7,787 nt of DNA from JAGWAZ01 sp050248595 (GTDB lineage: Bacteria > Bacteroidota > Ignavibacteria > OLB7): positions 1-7,787 of the forward strand of contig JBFWSB010000219.1 of NCBI GenBank assembly GCA_050248595.1, written 5' to 3'. The notes beneath the pieces were generated by a model. The model ran no database searches and had not been told where the DNA came from. It saw only the letters and a list, made by a program, of their open reading frames with translations. This document shows positions 1 through 5,894 of this stretch, one piece after another (position 1 is the stretch's first letter; the number at the start of each line of letters is the position of its first letter). The position numbers were made by a program, and so were the translations under genes.

Positions 1-2
1 CG

Positions 3-608
3 AGACTATTCGCCGTTGCGATGGTTTTTCTCCTCTTCTCGCTTCTCAGCTTCGGATGTGGTGGGGTGGATGGTGCGCACCATTCAGAGCACTCCGATAC
101 AACAGCCATAGCAGCTCCCGAAAAAGTAGAAGGGAGTGTAGAAAACTTAGCGGAAGTAGACTCTGCTGCTGAGAGTGAAGGAAAGAACACAGAGCCTAAC
201 GCCCACCAATCGAGTGAGCCAAAAGACTCGGTAGCGAAACAACAACAGGTTGAGACTCAGCCGAGCGACAATCCAGTAGAAGAGAAGAGGGGAGTGACTG
301 GCGAGGATGAAGCATGTGGAGAGATTACCGACGCTCGCATCAAAGCAGGAGCCACACTCTTCGTAGGAAAAGCAAATTGCTTCACCTGCCACAAGGCGAA
401 CGGAGCTGGCTCGGCTTTAGGACCTGACTTGACAGACAAGACTTGGATTCACATCTCCGGGGATTACTCTTCCATCATCGACAACATCCGAACCGGCGTC
501 AAGTTGCCGATAGAATATCCAACTCCGATGCCAGCCTTAGGGGGAGCAAAGTTGACCGACGAAGAAGTCTGCGCGGTAGCAGCTTATGTTTGGTCGTTAA
601 GTCGGTGA
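3..608 (+). CDS. Class I cytochrome c lipoprotein, probably 5'-truncated by the window edge
   Basis: This is a small electron carrier, probably anchored by lipid on the periplasmic side of a membrane. Residues are numbered from the first Met, at base 21. A hydrophobic signal segment (residues 2-12) ends in a lipobox-like S-F-G-C with Cys13 as lipidation site. A low-complexity tether rich in Glu, Ser, Ala and Asp covers about 14-98. A compact cytochrome c domain follows, with haem site C-F-T-C-H (120-124), G-P-D-L at 134-137 and Met170 in T-P-M-P as likely distal ligand. The helix D-E-E-V-C-A-V-A-A-Y-V at the C-terminus is typical of the family. Cys99 and Cys184 lie outside the haem site and could form a disulphide. 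The frame is open to the left edge (R-L-F-A-V-A before Met), base 21 has no Shine-Dalgarno sequence, and a signal peptide needs a basic n-region. The true start is therefore probably upstream of the window. The redox partner is unknown; no oxidase or reductase lies next to it. Confidence 0.88.
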   Translation, partial: RLFAVAMVFLLFSLLSFGCGGVDGAHHSEHSDTTAIAAPEKVEGSVENLAEVDSAAESEGKNTEPNAHQSSEPKDSVAKQQQVETQPSDNPVEEKRGVTGEDEACGEITDARIKAGATLFVGKANCFTCHKANGAGSALGPDLTDKTWIHISGDYSSIIDNIRTGVKLPIEYPTPMPALGGAKLTDEEVCAVAAYVWSLSR

Positions 609-646
609 GAGTTCGTAGAGTTGCGAGTGCAAGAGTTCATAGAGTG
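608..646 (+). repeat. 39-bp direct repeat, copy 1
   Basis: This purine-rich repeat starts at the last base of the cytochrome c stop codon. It matches 764-802 at 37 of 39 positions; both differences are C/T (bases 624 and 630). Inside it, GAGTTCGTAGAGT and its near copy GAGTTCATAGAGT are separated by about 10 bases, so the unit is itself an imperfect tandem duplication. The bases after it (GTGTGGGAGTG) also resemble those after copy 2, so the similarity extends beyond the core. Confidence 0.85.
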
Positions 647-690
647 TATGAGTACATGAGTGTGGGAGTGTATGAGTCGAGAATGGTAGC

Positions 691-754
691 CGCAACTCTT
701 CAGGTTGCGTCGGGATCAATGGAGAAGTGAAGTTCTTCACGCCAACACCTGAAG
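691..754. repeat. Hairpin-forming core between the two 39-bp repeats
   Basis: Three inverted repeats overlap here. CGCAAC (691-696) pairs with GTTGCG (704-709) across a 7-base loop. CTTCAGGT (698-705) pairs perfectly with ACCTGAAG (747-754) across 41 bases. GTGAAG (727-732) pairs with CTTCAC (735-740) inside that loop. The first two cannot form together, because bases 704-705 are shared. No T-run follows, so it is unlikely to be a simple intrinsic terminator. It looks like a small palindromic intergenic element of the REP/MITE type, but no target-site duplication was identified. Confidence 0.55.
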
Positions 755-763
755 GGCAGAGAA

Positions 764-802
764 AGAGTTCGTAGAGTTGTGAGTGTAAGAGTTCATAGAG
801 TG
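764..802 (+). repeat. 39-bp direct repeat, copy 2
   Basis: This is the second copy of the repeat at 608-646, 156 bases downstream start to start, with two C-to-T differences. It lies just beyond the 3' end of the minus-strand gene that stops at 825. With copy 1 and the hairpin core it fills nearly all of the 216-base space between the convergent genes, leaving no room for a protein gene. The T-run at 820-825 has no stem directly upstream. Confidence 0.85.
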
Positions 803-824
803 AGAGTGCGTGTGGGTGATTTTT

Positions 825-1673
825 TCATTCCTTCAATATCGAAAAACGGTTTACTTGCTGGTTCTTACGGTCTCTGAGTTGTAGCCAGTATTCTCCGGTG
901 GGGAGACTGGAGAGGTCAACCGTGGTAGTAGAGCCTCCTTCAACATCAACTTCGAGAAGATTCCTGCCGAGCAGATCATACACTATCAAGCTCTCAACCG
1001 ATTGGTCTGATTCAAACGAGAGAATATCCTTCACAGGGTTGGGAAAGTGGCGGGGCGTGATAGGCACGTTCTCGGCCACGCTACTTATGCTTGCGGAGGA
1101 GAAGGAGACGTTATCCACGATGATCCACCCTCCATTGAGCATGTCGGCACTAAAGTAGAAGCGAATGTTCTCCTCCTCAGCAAGTGAAGATAGGTCTACT
1201 GAGACCTCGTTCAATTGAATGTTCTCAGGGTTTAGTAACCTCATATAGTTATGTGAGCCTTCCACCACGTTGGTAGCATAAAATTCATTCACTCCCCAGT
1301 TGTCGAACTTCTTCCAACCACTTCCATCATCATACCAGAGAGAGATAACGGGCGCGAGAAAGTTGTTGGTAACCAACGCCGTTGTAAACGTAAGAACCGG
1401 GTTCTTCGCTGTGGTCAGGTCAAGTGCAGGTGTTATCAACCAACCACTGCTTGGATCGCTTTCTCCACCCTTGTCAACGATTGCACTACCAGAACCATTG
1501 ACACCGAACATCGTTGATGGAACCCACTCCGCACCCTCTGTTGCCAAAACTTCCCAGCCTTGAATTCCACTGTCGAAATCGGTGCTGAACGGAAGTGGTA
1601 ACCCTCCCTGTGCTTGCACCCCTTGGGCAAGCCAGAACATTGCGAAGAGTGAGAGAAGTAGTAGCTGTTTCAT
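825..1673 (-). CDS. Secreted protein with choice-of-anchor/MAM-like domain and type IX secretion sorting domain
   Basis: This 282-residue cell-surface or secreted protein is exported by Sec and then by the type IX system. Residues 1-21 form a signal peptide (M-K-Q, a leucine-rich core, cleavage near A-Q-A). About 28-192 is one beta-sandwich resembling the 'choice-of-anchor J'/MAM-like folds: F-S-T-D-F-D-S-G-I-Q-G-W at the start, S-G-W-L-I-T-P-A-L-D-L at 76-86, and G-G-W-I-I-V-D-N-V-S near the end. About 207-282 is the type A sorting domain: F-P-N-P-V-K-D at 210-216, V-Y-D-L-L-G-R at 231-237, L-P-T-G-E-Y-W-L-Q-L at 257-266, and a short basic tail. In this family the sorting domain is normally removed on export as the protein is attached to surface lipopolysaccharide or released. 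No catalytic residues are evident, so adhesion or glycan binding is likelier than enzymatic activity. An ATG at 1685 would add four residues, but 1673 has GGGGA about 5 bases upstream and gives the usual signal-peptide start. Confidence 0.87.
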   Translation of the reverse strand: MKQLLLLSLFAMFWLAQGVQAQGGLPLPFSTDFDSGIQGWEVLATEGAEWVPSTMFGVNGSGSAIVDKGGESDPSSGWLITPALDLTTAKNPVLTFTTALVTNNFLAPVISLWYDDGSGWKKFDNWGVNEFYATNVVEGSHNYMRLLNPENIQLNEVSVDLSSLAEEENIRFYFSADMLNGGWIIVDNVSFSSASISSVAENVPITPRHFPNPVKDILSFESDQSVESLIVYDLLGRNLLEVDVEGGSTTTVDLSSLPTGEYWLQLRDRKNQQVNRFSILKE

Positions 1674-1923
1674 ATATATCCCCATGACCTTTTACTCTGC
1701 GGTGGTAACTATTGCCACAAATATCAAGAGATAATATATAGTTGAGGTTCCCCTTTTGAGCAGGAGAAATTGCCGGACTTGTAGGAGAAATACCATTAGC
1801 GATTATTCGATGCTTCCTACCTTGCTCGCTATCGAGTTGGCGGTTCAGATATGATACGTGCCTTTGGTGTTTCATGCAAGGTTGATCGTAAGAGGAACAC
1901 CACCAAGAAGCACCAAGGAAGAA
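1674..1923. other. Intergenic region between the two minus-strand genes
   Basis: No protein gene is supported. The half nearest the sorting-domain gene should carry its promoter; an AT-rich TATATATTAT (1740 to 1731 on the minus strand) about 60 bases before the start could be a -10 region, but no good -35 is seen. The half nearest the deacetylase gene carries the CACCAAG-type repeat. The length of the gap leaves it open whether the two genes are co-transcribed. Confidence 0.5.
1861..1920. repeat. CACCAAG-type dispersed repeat with inverted arms
   Basis: The right arm holds ACCACCAAGAA (1899-1909) followed by CACCAAGG (1911-1918). The left arm CCTTTGGTG (1861-1869) is the reverse complement of that second unit apart from one extra base. 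In addition TGGTGTT (1865-1871) pairs with AACACCA (1896-1902). The segment could fold as an imperfect hairpin just past the stop codon of the deacetylase gene. The 11-base unit ACCACCAAGAA recurs at 3079-3089. Repeats of this wording are common in intergenic DNA of many environmental bacteria; that statement is from general knowledge and was not searched. Confidence 0.6.
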
Positions 1924-2781
1924 CTATTTCTGTTGCGTGCTTTGTGTGCCGCCTTGATCGAGGTTTGAAAACAGGCGACGCAACGATGTAAACTGGAACC
2001 TATCGGTTAACCGATCCAGCTTCTCGTAAAGCGATTCGATTCCCCGATATTGTCTGATCCGTTGCAGCGTTGGGAGTCGTAGTCTCGGTTGTCCTGTATC
2101 AAGCTCCCACGGGTGGATATAGAAGAGTGCCGGTATCCCCTGCCGTTCGCACCACTCGATCAATGCTGCCGATAACCAGAAAGGAGCGTGGCGGAAGTAG
2201 GCTCCTCCGGTTGCGGGAAGTCGAAGTCCACAGAGATCGACGCAACTGACAGGTGCTTCTATTAAGCCGTTTGCAAACTGGTGGATGATGGGAGACTCTT
2301 CGCTGAAGTGGTGGGCTGGGTGGATTGTTGTTGGGAAGACCGATGAGTCGTAGAGAAGATCGCAATCTTGAATAATCTCTATCGCCCAGGGGGCTGTCTT
2401 CTTTGTCAGACTAAAGTTGGGAGCGCGGAACCCACAGACATCTTTCCCCGTGATAGAGGTAATTAGGTCAATCGAGTGAACCAAATCGTCGCGAAACTCC
2501 TCGGGGAACATCTCCTCAAGCGAGCGGTGTGCGTAGCCGTGGGTGGCAATTTCGTGGCCGTGATCGACAATCTCTCGGATCAACTCCGGTTCCCGCTCAG
2601 CAATGTAGCCGAGAACGAAGAACGTTCCCTCAATCCCCTTCCTCTCCAACAGTTCTAAGATGCGGCGCGTGCCGATGCGAACGCGTGATTCGCACGACTC
2701 CCAATCTGAGCGGTGGAGCAGAGACTCGACTGCACGAGTGCAGTACCAGTCTTCCAGGTCTACGGTAAAGATGTGGTGCAT
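1924..2781 (-). CDS. Polysaccharide deacetylase, NodB/CE4 fold, exopolysaccharide-locus (DUF3473-like) subfamily
   Basis: The predicted enzyme (285 residues) removes N- or O-acetyl groups from a polysaccharide using a divalent metal. Motifs occur in family order: T-V-D-L-E-D-W at 6-12 (acidic motif 1, Asp8 and Asp11), G-T-F-F-V-L-G at 52-58, H-E-I-A-T-H-G-Y-A-H at 76-85 (metal-binding His81 and His85), F-R-A-P-N-F-S at 118-124 (motif 3 Arg119), Y-D-S-S-V-F-P at 144-150, G-G-A-Y-F-R at 192-197 and F-Y-I-H-P-W-E-L-D at 220-228 (His223). The D-x-E-D-W start and H-P-W-E block are typical of the subfamily found in capsule and PEP-CTERM/exopolysaccharide loci. Length is normal for the family. There is no signal peptide, so the protein is likely cytoplasmic, acting on lipid-linked intermediates, or exported another way. 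Only a weak AGAG precedes the start. No glycosyltransferase or polymerase gene is visible nearby, so the substrate is unknown. Confidence 0.87.
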   Translation of the reverse strand: MHHIFTVDLEDWYCTRAVESLLHRSDWESCESRVRIGTRRILELLERKGIEGTFFVLGYIAEREPELIREIVDHGHEIATHGYAHRSLEEMFPEEFRDDLVHSIDLITSITGKDVCGFRAPNFSLTKKTAPWAIEIIQDCDLLYDSSVFPTTIHPAHHFSEESPIIHQFANGLIEAPVSCVDLCGLRLPATGGAYFRHAPFWLSAALIEWCERQGIPALFYIHPWELDTGQPRLRLPTLQRIRQYRGIESLYEKLDRLTDRFQFTSLRRLFSNLDQGGTQSTQQK

Positions 2782-3078
2782 AATTCTCTGGAACTACCAT
2801 TCTGTTGTAGGCTGTCTTAGCTATCGTGCAGGTGGTTGCCGTAGAATTCATGCGCTCTGGAACTGAAGTTACGTTGGTCAATCAGTAGGCATCTAACACT
2901 GATGAAAACAAAAGGTTAGCAAAATTGAGGGGGATAAATTTGTGCACTCTCAATAGGGGCATCAATTCAAATAATATAGAAGGGAAGGGAAAGGTCAGTC
3001 GTATAGTTTCTGTTACCTTCACCTCAAGTCCCACTCCCAAGTGTCGTCGGAGAGTCTTTCCACTCTTTAGTTGGTATA

Positions 3079-3110
3079 ACCACCAAGAATACCAAGAATC
3101 ACTAAGGAGA
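3079..3110 (+). repeat. CACCAAG-type dispersed repeat, second copy
   Basis: Three degenerate units follow one another: ACCACCAAGAA, TACCAAGAAT and CACTAAGGAGA. The first is identical over 11 bases to 1899-1909, and the remainder matches the wording of that copy with changes. It lies in the same orientation, in non-coding DNA, about 1.2 kb away. Confidence 0.6.
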
Positions 3111-3204
3111 ATATCTTTCCCTCATCATGCTGCACCTGTAGTCGCTGTTGTGGACCAGGATCATATCTTACCAACTCTTAACTCTCTCAACTCTTCTTTC
3201 TAAG

Positions 3205-3218
3205 AACTCTACGAACTC
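3205..3218 (-). repeat. Inverted copy of the GAGTTCGTAGAGTT repeat core
   Basis: Read on the minus strand these 14 bases are exactly the core of the 39-bp repeat (609-622 and 765-778). The flanking bases 3165-3204 are a run of AACTCT-like units that resembles the purine-rich sequence around the other copies on the opposite strand. This marks a repeat family dispersed in both orientations across at least 2.6 kb. Confidence 0.7.
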
Positions 3219-3285
3219 AAAATGATCTCTCTTGTTTTTTCGCTTTTCCTTTAGTACGTTTACAGACCACGCTCTTCAGATACGG

Positions 3286-3321
3286 CATGTTCTCTTCCCT
3301 TCAGATGACATTGAGAACATG
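3286..3321. promoter_or_regulatory. Perfect 9-bp inverted repeat upstream of the flavoprotein operon, possible operator
   Basis: CATGTTCTC (3286-3294) and GAGAACATG (3313-3321) are perfect reverse complements separated by 18 bases. Half-site centres are 27 bases apart, which would put two dimers or a large dimer on nearly the same face of the helix. It ends about 125 bases before the chosen start codon. It could also be a leader-RNA stem. No T-run follows, so it does not read as a terminator. Function is an inference; an inverted repeat of this length could arise by chance at a few percent in a region of this size. Confidence 0.35.
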
Positions 3322-3360
3322 AATCTCGCATAACCGCTGCACCATGCGCGGCAACCTGTA

Positions 3361-3381
3361 CCGAACCCCCAACCGGTTCGG
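3361..3381. promoter_or_regulatory. 7-bp inverted repeat in the likely leader of the operon
   Basis: CCGAACC (3361-3367) pairs with GGTTCGG (3375-3381) across a 7-base loop, giving a GC-rich stem about 65 bases before the start codon. It could be a leader hairpin or a binding site. A smaller inverted pair, GATTC (3401-3405) and GAATC (3414-3418), follows. Neither has independent support. Confidence 0.25.
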
Positions 3382-3437
3382 CAACGTTCGTAGTCTACTT
3401 GATTCAAATAGTCGAATCGTATCCTTCTTCACTATTC

Positions 3438-3441
3438 AGGA
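3438..3441 (+). promoter_or_regulatory. Ribosome binding site that decides the flavoprotein start
   Basis: AGGA sits 5 bases before the ATG at 3447. The frame is open further upstream to a TTG at 3399, but that codon has no comparable site and the 16 extra residues (ending S-S-L-F-R-I-P) do not look like part of the domain, so 3447 is preferred. Confidence 0.6.
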
Positions 3442-3446
3442 TTCCT

Positions 3447-5882
3447 ATGAAGGAGACTTCATTTGCACCGGAAGAACGGCGGCTACAAATACTTCTCCGT
3501 ATTCTTGCCCTCGTTTTTGGACTTGCTGCCTTCGGTTACCTATTGCCTGCACTCTTCGGGCCAAACAAAGATTTCTTTGTCAACCTTCCATTCGTCACTA
3601 ACTCAGCCGTGAAGGTGAGCGTGCTCGCCCTTCTCTCCTTCTTCGCAGCGGCTGATGTGCGTCGCTATCGGATGATGACCTGGCTGGTGATTGTCGGCCA
3701 CATTATCTCCGAAATTGCTGTAGGGGCAACGTTGATTTGGGGGGAGACCGATCGCATAGTGAGCATGACGCTGCCAATTGTTAACGAGGTTCTCACCTTC
3801 CCGATCTCTACCCCTCTCATCGGCTCGATGGTTCTCGACGGCGTTATCATCGTTCTGCTCCTCTGGTTCTACATCGCTGCCGAGCGGGTTCGCTACGGTC
3901 TGAGCTACCTGACTCCGCTCGAGTTCCGCTCGTTAGTAGCCCTCTCTGAGGCTTTGATTGTTGGGACTGATGAGAAAGTTCCGCCGGAGGAGATGGCGCG
4001 AAATGCCGACCAGTATCTGATGGCCTTCCGCGCTCGCACAAAGTGGATCTTCAAGCTTGTGCTGAACGGAATGCAGATCTATCCCATCTTCTCCCTCAAT
4101 CCACCCCTCTCGATGATGGATCCGGAGAGTCGCCGGAAATATTTAGAAGATCGATTCTACCGTGGAACCAGTCTTCTTCCCGGACTTGAGCGGACGTTGG
4201 TGCAGATCATGATTCGCATCTCAAAGCAGCTTGCCTACCTCGGCTACTACAACGATCCTCGCACTTTCGAGTCGATTGGCTACGTCCCCTTCACGGCTCG
4301 ACCCGATACCCCGGCAAAGCTTGTGGCAAACCCTCCCGCCGAGCGGAAGCCACTTCGCGTTCTGACGGCAGCCGACGTTGAAGAGGAGACGATAACCGGG
4401 GATATTATCATCATCGGATCGGGAGCTGGGGCTTCTACGTTAGCACACGGCATTCTGCGAGAGAATCCGAACCGTTCGATTGTGATGATCGAGCGTGGAG
4501 ATTATATCGATCGGTCAGAGATGAACGATAACGAAATCGACATGCTCTCGAAGCTCTACGCCGAGGGAGCCTTGCAGCTCAGCCGTGACTTCCGGTTCCA
4601 AGTGCTGCAAGGAAGCTGTGTGGGTGGGACTACCGTAGTGAACAATGCAGTCTGCTTCGATTTACCTGACAATGTGCTGGATAGGTGGAACGATGTTGGA
4701 GGACTGAATGCCGGAATTGATCCCTCGCGCCTTGCCAACTCACACCAAACAGTTCGCAGCCTTATTGATATTGGCCGACAAAAGCCTGATAACCTGAATC
4801 CCGGTGCTCTTCCCTTTGTGAACGGGGCAAACCAACTGGGGTTGGGAGTTTCGCCAAATGAACTGCAGGTGGTTGAGGCAAACATCACCAGAGATTGCTA
4901 CGGCTGTGGCTACTGCAACATCGGTTGCCAGTTCGGCAAGAAGCTCTCAATGCTCGACACCGTGTTACCGAAGATTCAAGCAGAGCATGGCGTTGATAAG
5001 CTGAGAATTGTGGCTGGATGCGAGGCACTAAAGATTCGTGGACGGGGAAGATCGGTGACAACAGTTGAGTGCCGGTTCAAAGATGGGAAGCGAGTAAACG
5101 TGAAGGGGAACACGATAGTAGTCTCTGCCGGCACCGTCTCTTCCAGCTTGATCTTACTTCGTTCCGGTATCGGCGGCGACCGGGCTGGCAAACGTCTCTC
5201 CTTCAACATGGGGTCGCCAATGACTGGCGTCTTCGACCACGTTGTGAACGCCTACGCTGGGTTGCAGATTTCCCACTACGTCCTGCAACGTCCGTCGAAG
5301 GGTTACATCATCGAAACCTGGTTCAACCCACCAGTGGCGCAAGCCCTGACAATGCCGGGCTGGTTCGCCGACCACTTCAACAACATGCTCCGCTACAACA
5401 AGATGTCGAGTGTTGGTGTCCTGGTCCCAACCGAGGCAAATGCCGAGGTGCGGGTTGCGGGCATCTTCGGTCGAGACATTAAGTACGAGCCGACGAAGAA
5501 TGATCTGGATCATCTGGCCGAAGGGTTGATTTTAGGTGGTGAGATATTCTTCAATGGTGGAGCCAAATCGGTAATGCCCCACACGCTCGACTTCCACGAA
5601 TGGAAAGACCCTGCCGACCTACAACAGCTCCGTTCAATTGTGCACGAGAAGGGAGGATTAACGCTCGGAACCGGACATCCGCAGGGGGGAAATATCCTGA
5701 GCAAAAATCCGAAGCTCGGCGTTGTCAATCCAGAATTCCGAGTCTACGGCTACGACAACCTCTACGTCTGCGATGCAAGTGTTTTCCCGAGTAGTGTCGG
5801 CGTAAACCCGCAGCTAACGGTGATGGCGTTAGCCGACTATGCTGCCCCGATTATCGCTGCCGATTCCACAACAACCACGTAG
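3447..5882 (+). CDS. Membrane-anchored GMC-family FAD oxidoreductase with N-terminal four-helix domain and four-cysteine motif
   Basis: This 811-residue flavoenzyme is predicted to oxidise an alcohol group, probably on a hydrophobic substrate (long-chain alcohol or sterol-like), with FAD. Four membrane helices lie at about 16-36, 52-69, 77-98 and 125-145. Basic residues at the N-terminus (E-E-R-R), in the 2-3 loop (V-R-R-Y-R) and after helix 4 (E-R-V-R-Y) predict both ends, and so the catalytic domain, in the cytoplasm. Residues 157-285 are the helical segment that often precedes GMC domains, ending Y-Y-N-D-P-R-T-F-E-S-I-G-Y. FAD binding is shown by G-S-G-A-G-A-S (324-330), acidic Glu349 in M-I-E-R-G, and G-G-T-T-V-V-N-N (393-400). 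A cysteine cluster, C-Y-G-C-G-Y-C-N-I-G-C (484-494), has ferredoxin-like spacing. The active-site pair is His744 (G-T-G-H-P-Q-G-G) and Asn787 (G-V-N-P-Q-L). It is the first gene of the operon, 12 bases before the next. Neither substrate nor electron acceptor can be read from the sequence; oxidase activity cannot be excluded. Confidence 0.88.
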   Translation: MKETSFAPEERRLQILLRILALVFGLAAFGYLLPALFGPNKDFFVNLPFVTNSAVKVSVLALLSFFAAADVRRYRMMTWLVIVGHIISEIAVGATLIWGETDRIVSMTLPIVNEVLTFPISTPLIGSMVLDGVIIVLLLWFYIAAERVRYGLSYLTPLEFRSLVALSEALIVGTDEKVPPEEMARNADQYLMAFRARTKWIFKLVLNGMQIYPIFSLNPPLSMMDPESRRKYLEDRFYRGTSLLPGLERTLVQIMIRISKQLAYLGYYNDPRTFESIGYVPFTARPDTPAKLVANPPAERKPLRVLTAADVEEETITGDIIIIGSGAGASTLAHGILRENPNRSIVMIERGDYIDRSEMNDNEIDMLSKLYAEGALQLSRDFRFQVLQGSCVGGTTVVNNAVCFDLPDNVLDRWNDVGGLNAGIDPSRLANSHQTVRSLIDIGRQKPDNLNPGALPFVNGANQLGLGVSPNELQVVEANITRDCYGCGYCNIGCQFGKKLSMLDTVLPKIQAEHGVDKLRIVAGCEALKIRGRGRSVTTVECRFKDGKRVNVKGNTIVVSAGTVSSSLILLRSGIGGDRAGKRLSFNMGSPMTGVFDHVVNAYAGLQISHYVLQRPSKGYIIETWFNPPVAQALTMPGWFADHFNNMLRYNKMSSVGVLVPTEANAEVRVAGIFGRDIKYEPTKNDLDHLAEGLILGGEIFFNGGAKSVMPHTLDFHEWKDPADLQQLRSIVHEKGGLTLGTGHPQGGNILSKNPKLGVVNPEFRVYGYDNLYVCDASVFPSSVGVNPQLTVMALADYAAPIIAADSTTTT

Positions 5883-5894
5883 CTCAAGAAGATC

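Larger units (their letters stand above)
2782..3446. other. Long intergenic region between divergent transcription units, no gene seen
   Basis: This stretch of about 665 bases separates the minus-strand deacetylase gene from the + strand flavoprotein operon and must contain promoters for both, though no confident -35/-10 pair is visible. A 10-base direct repeat, CTCTGGAACT, occurs at 2786-2795 (next to the deacetylase start) and 2855-2864. Bases 3079-3110 and 3165-3218 are repeat-derived. The 3286-3321 and 3361-3381 inverted repeats lie nearest the operon. An open frame at 2925-3203 is explained by repeats and low-complexity sequence. No tRNA or other structured RNA was recognised. Confidence 0.6.

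Noticed and set aside
608..802. Possible CRISPR array from the 39-bp direct repeats
   Set aside because: There are only two copies, 117 bases apart, of a purine-rich low-complexity sequence. The interval is itself palindromic and no cas gene is nearby.
780..830. Possible intrinsic terminator at the T-run 820-825 after the cytochrome gene
   Set aside because: No GC-rich stem lies directly upstream of the T-run; the preceding sequence is the purine-rich repeat, which does not fold on itself.
1486..1875. Open frame of 129 codons on the minus strand overlapping the sorting-domain gene
   Set aside because: It is in another frame of a gene with a signal peptide and two recognisable domains, and its own product shows no domain, signal peptide or start site.
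2925..3203. Open frame of 92 codons on the + strand in the long intergenic region
   Set aside because: It begins at a TTG without a ribosome binding site. Much of its length is the translation of the CACCAAG-type repeat (N-H-Q-E-Y-Q-E-S) and of AACTCT-like low-complexity sequence. No domain or membrane pattern is visible.
3360..3420. tRNA T-arm-like sequence GGTTCGGCAACG
   Set aside because: No acceptor stem, anticodon arm or D-arm can be built around it; it is simply one side of the 7-bp inverted repeat.
3399..3446. TTG start for the flavoprotein at 3399
   Set aside because: The ATG at 3447 has AGGA at good spacing and is followed directly by a charged n-region and the first helix. The extra 16 residues have no supporting signal.
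3344..3601. Open frame of 85 codons across the flavoprotein start
   Set aside because: It overlaps the N-terminal membrane helices in another frame, has no ribosome binding site and resembles no family.
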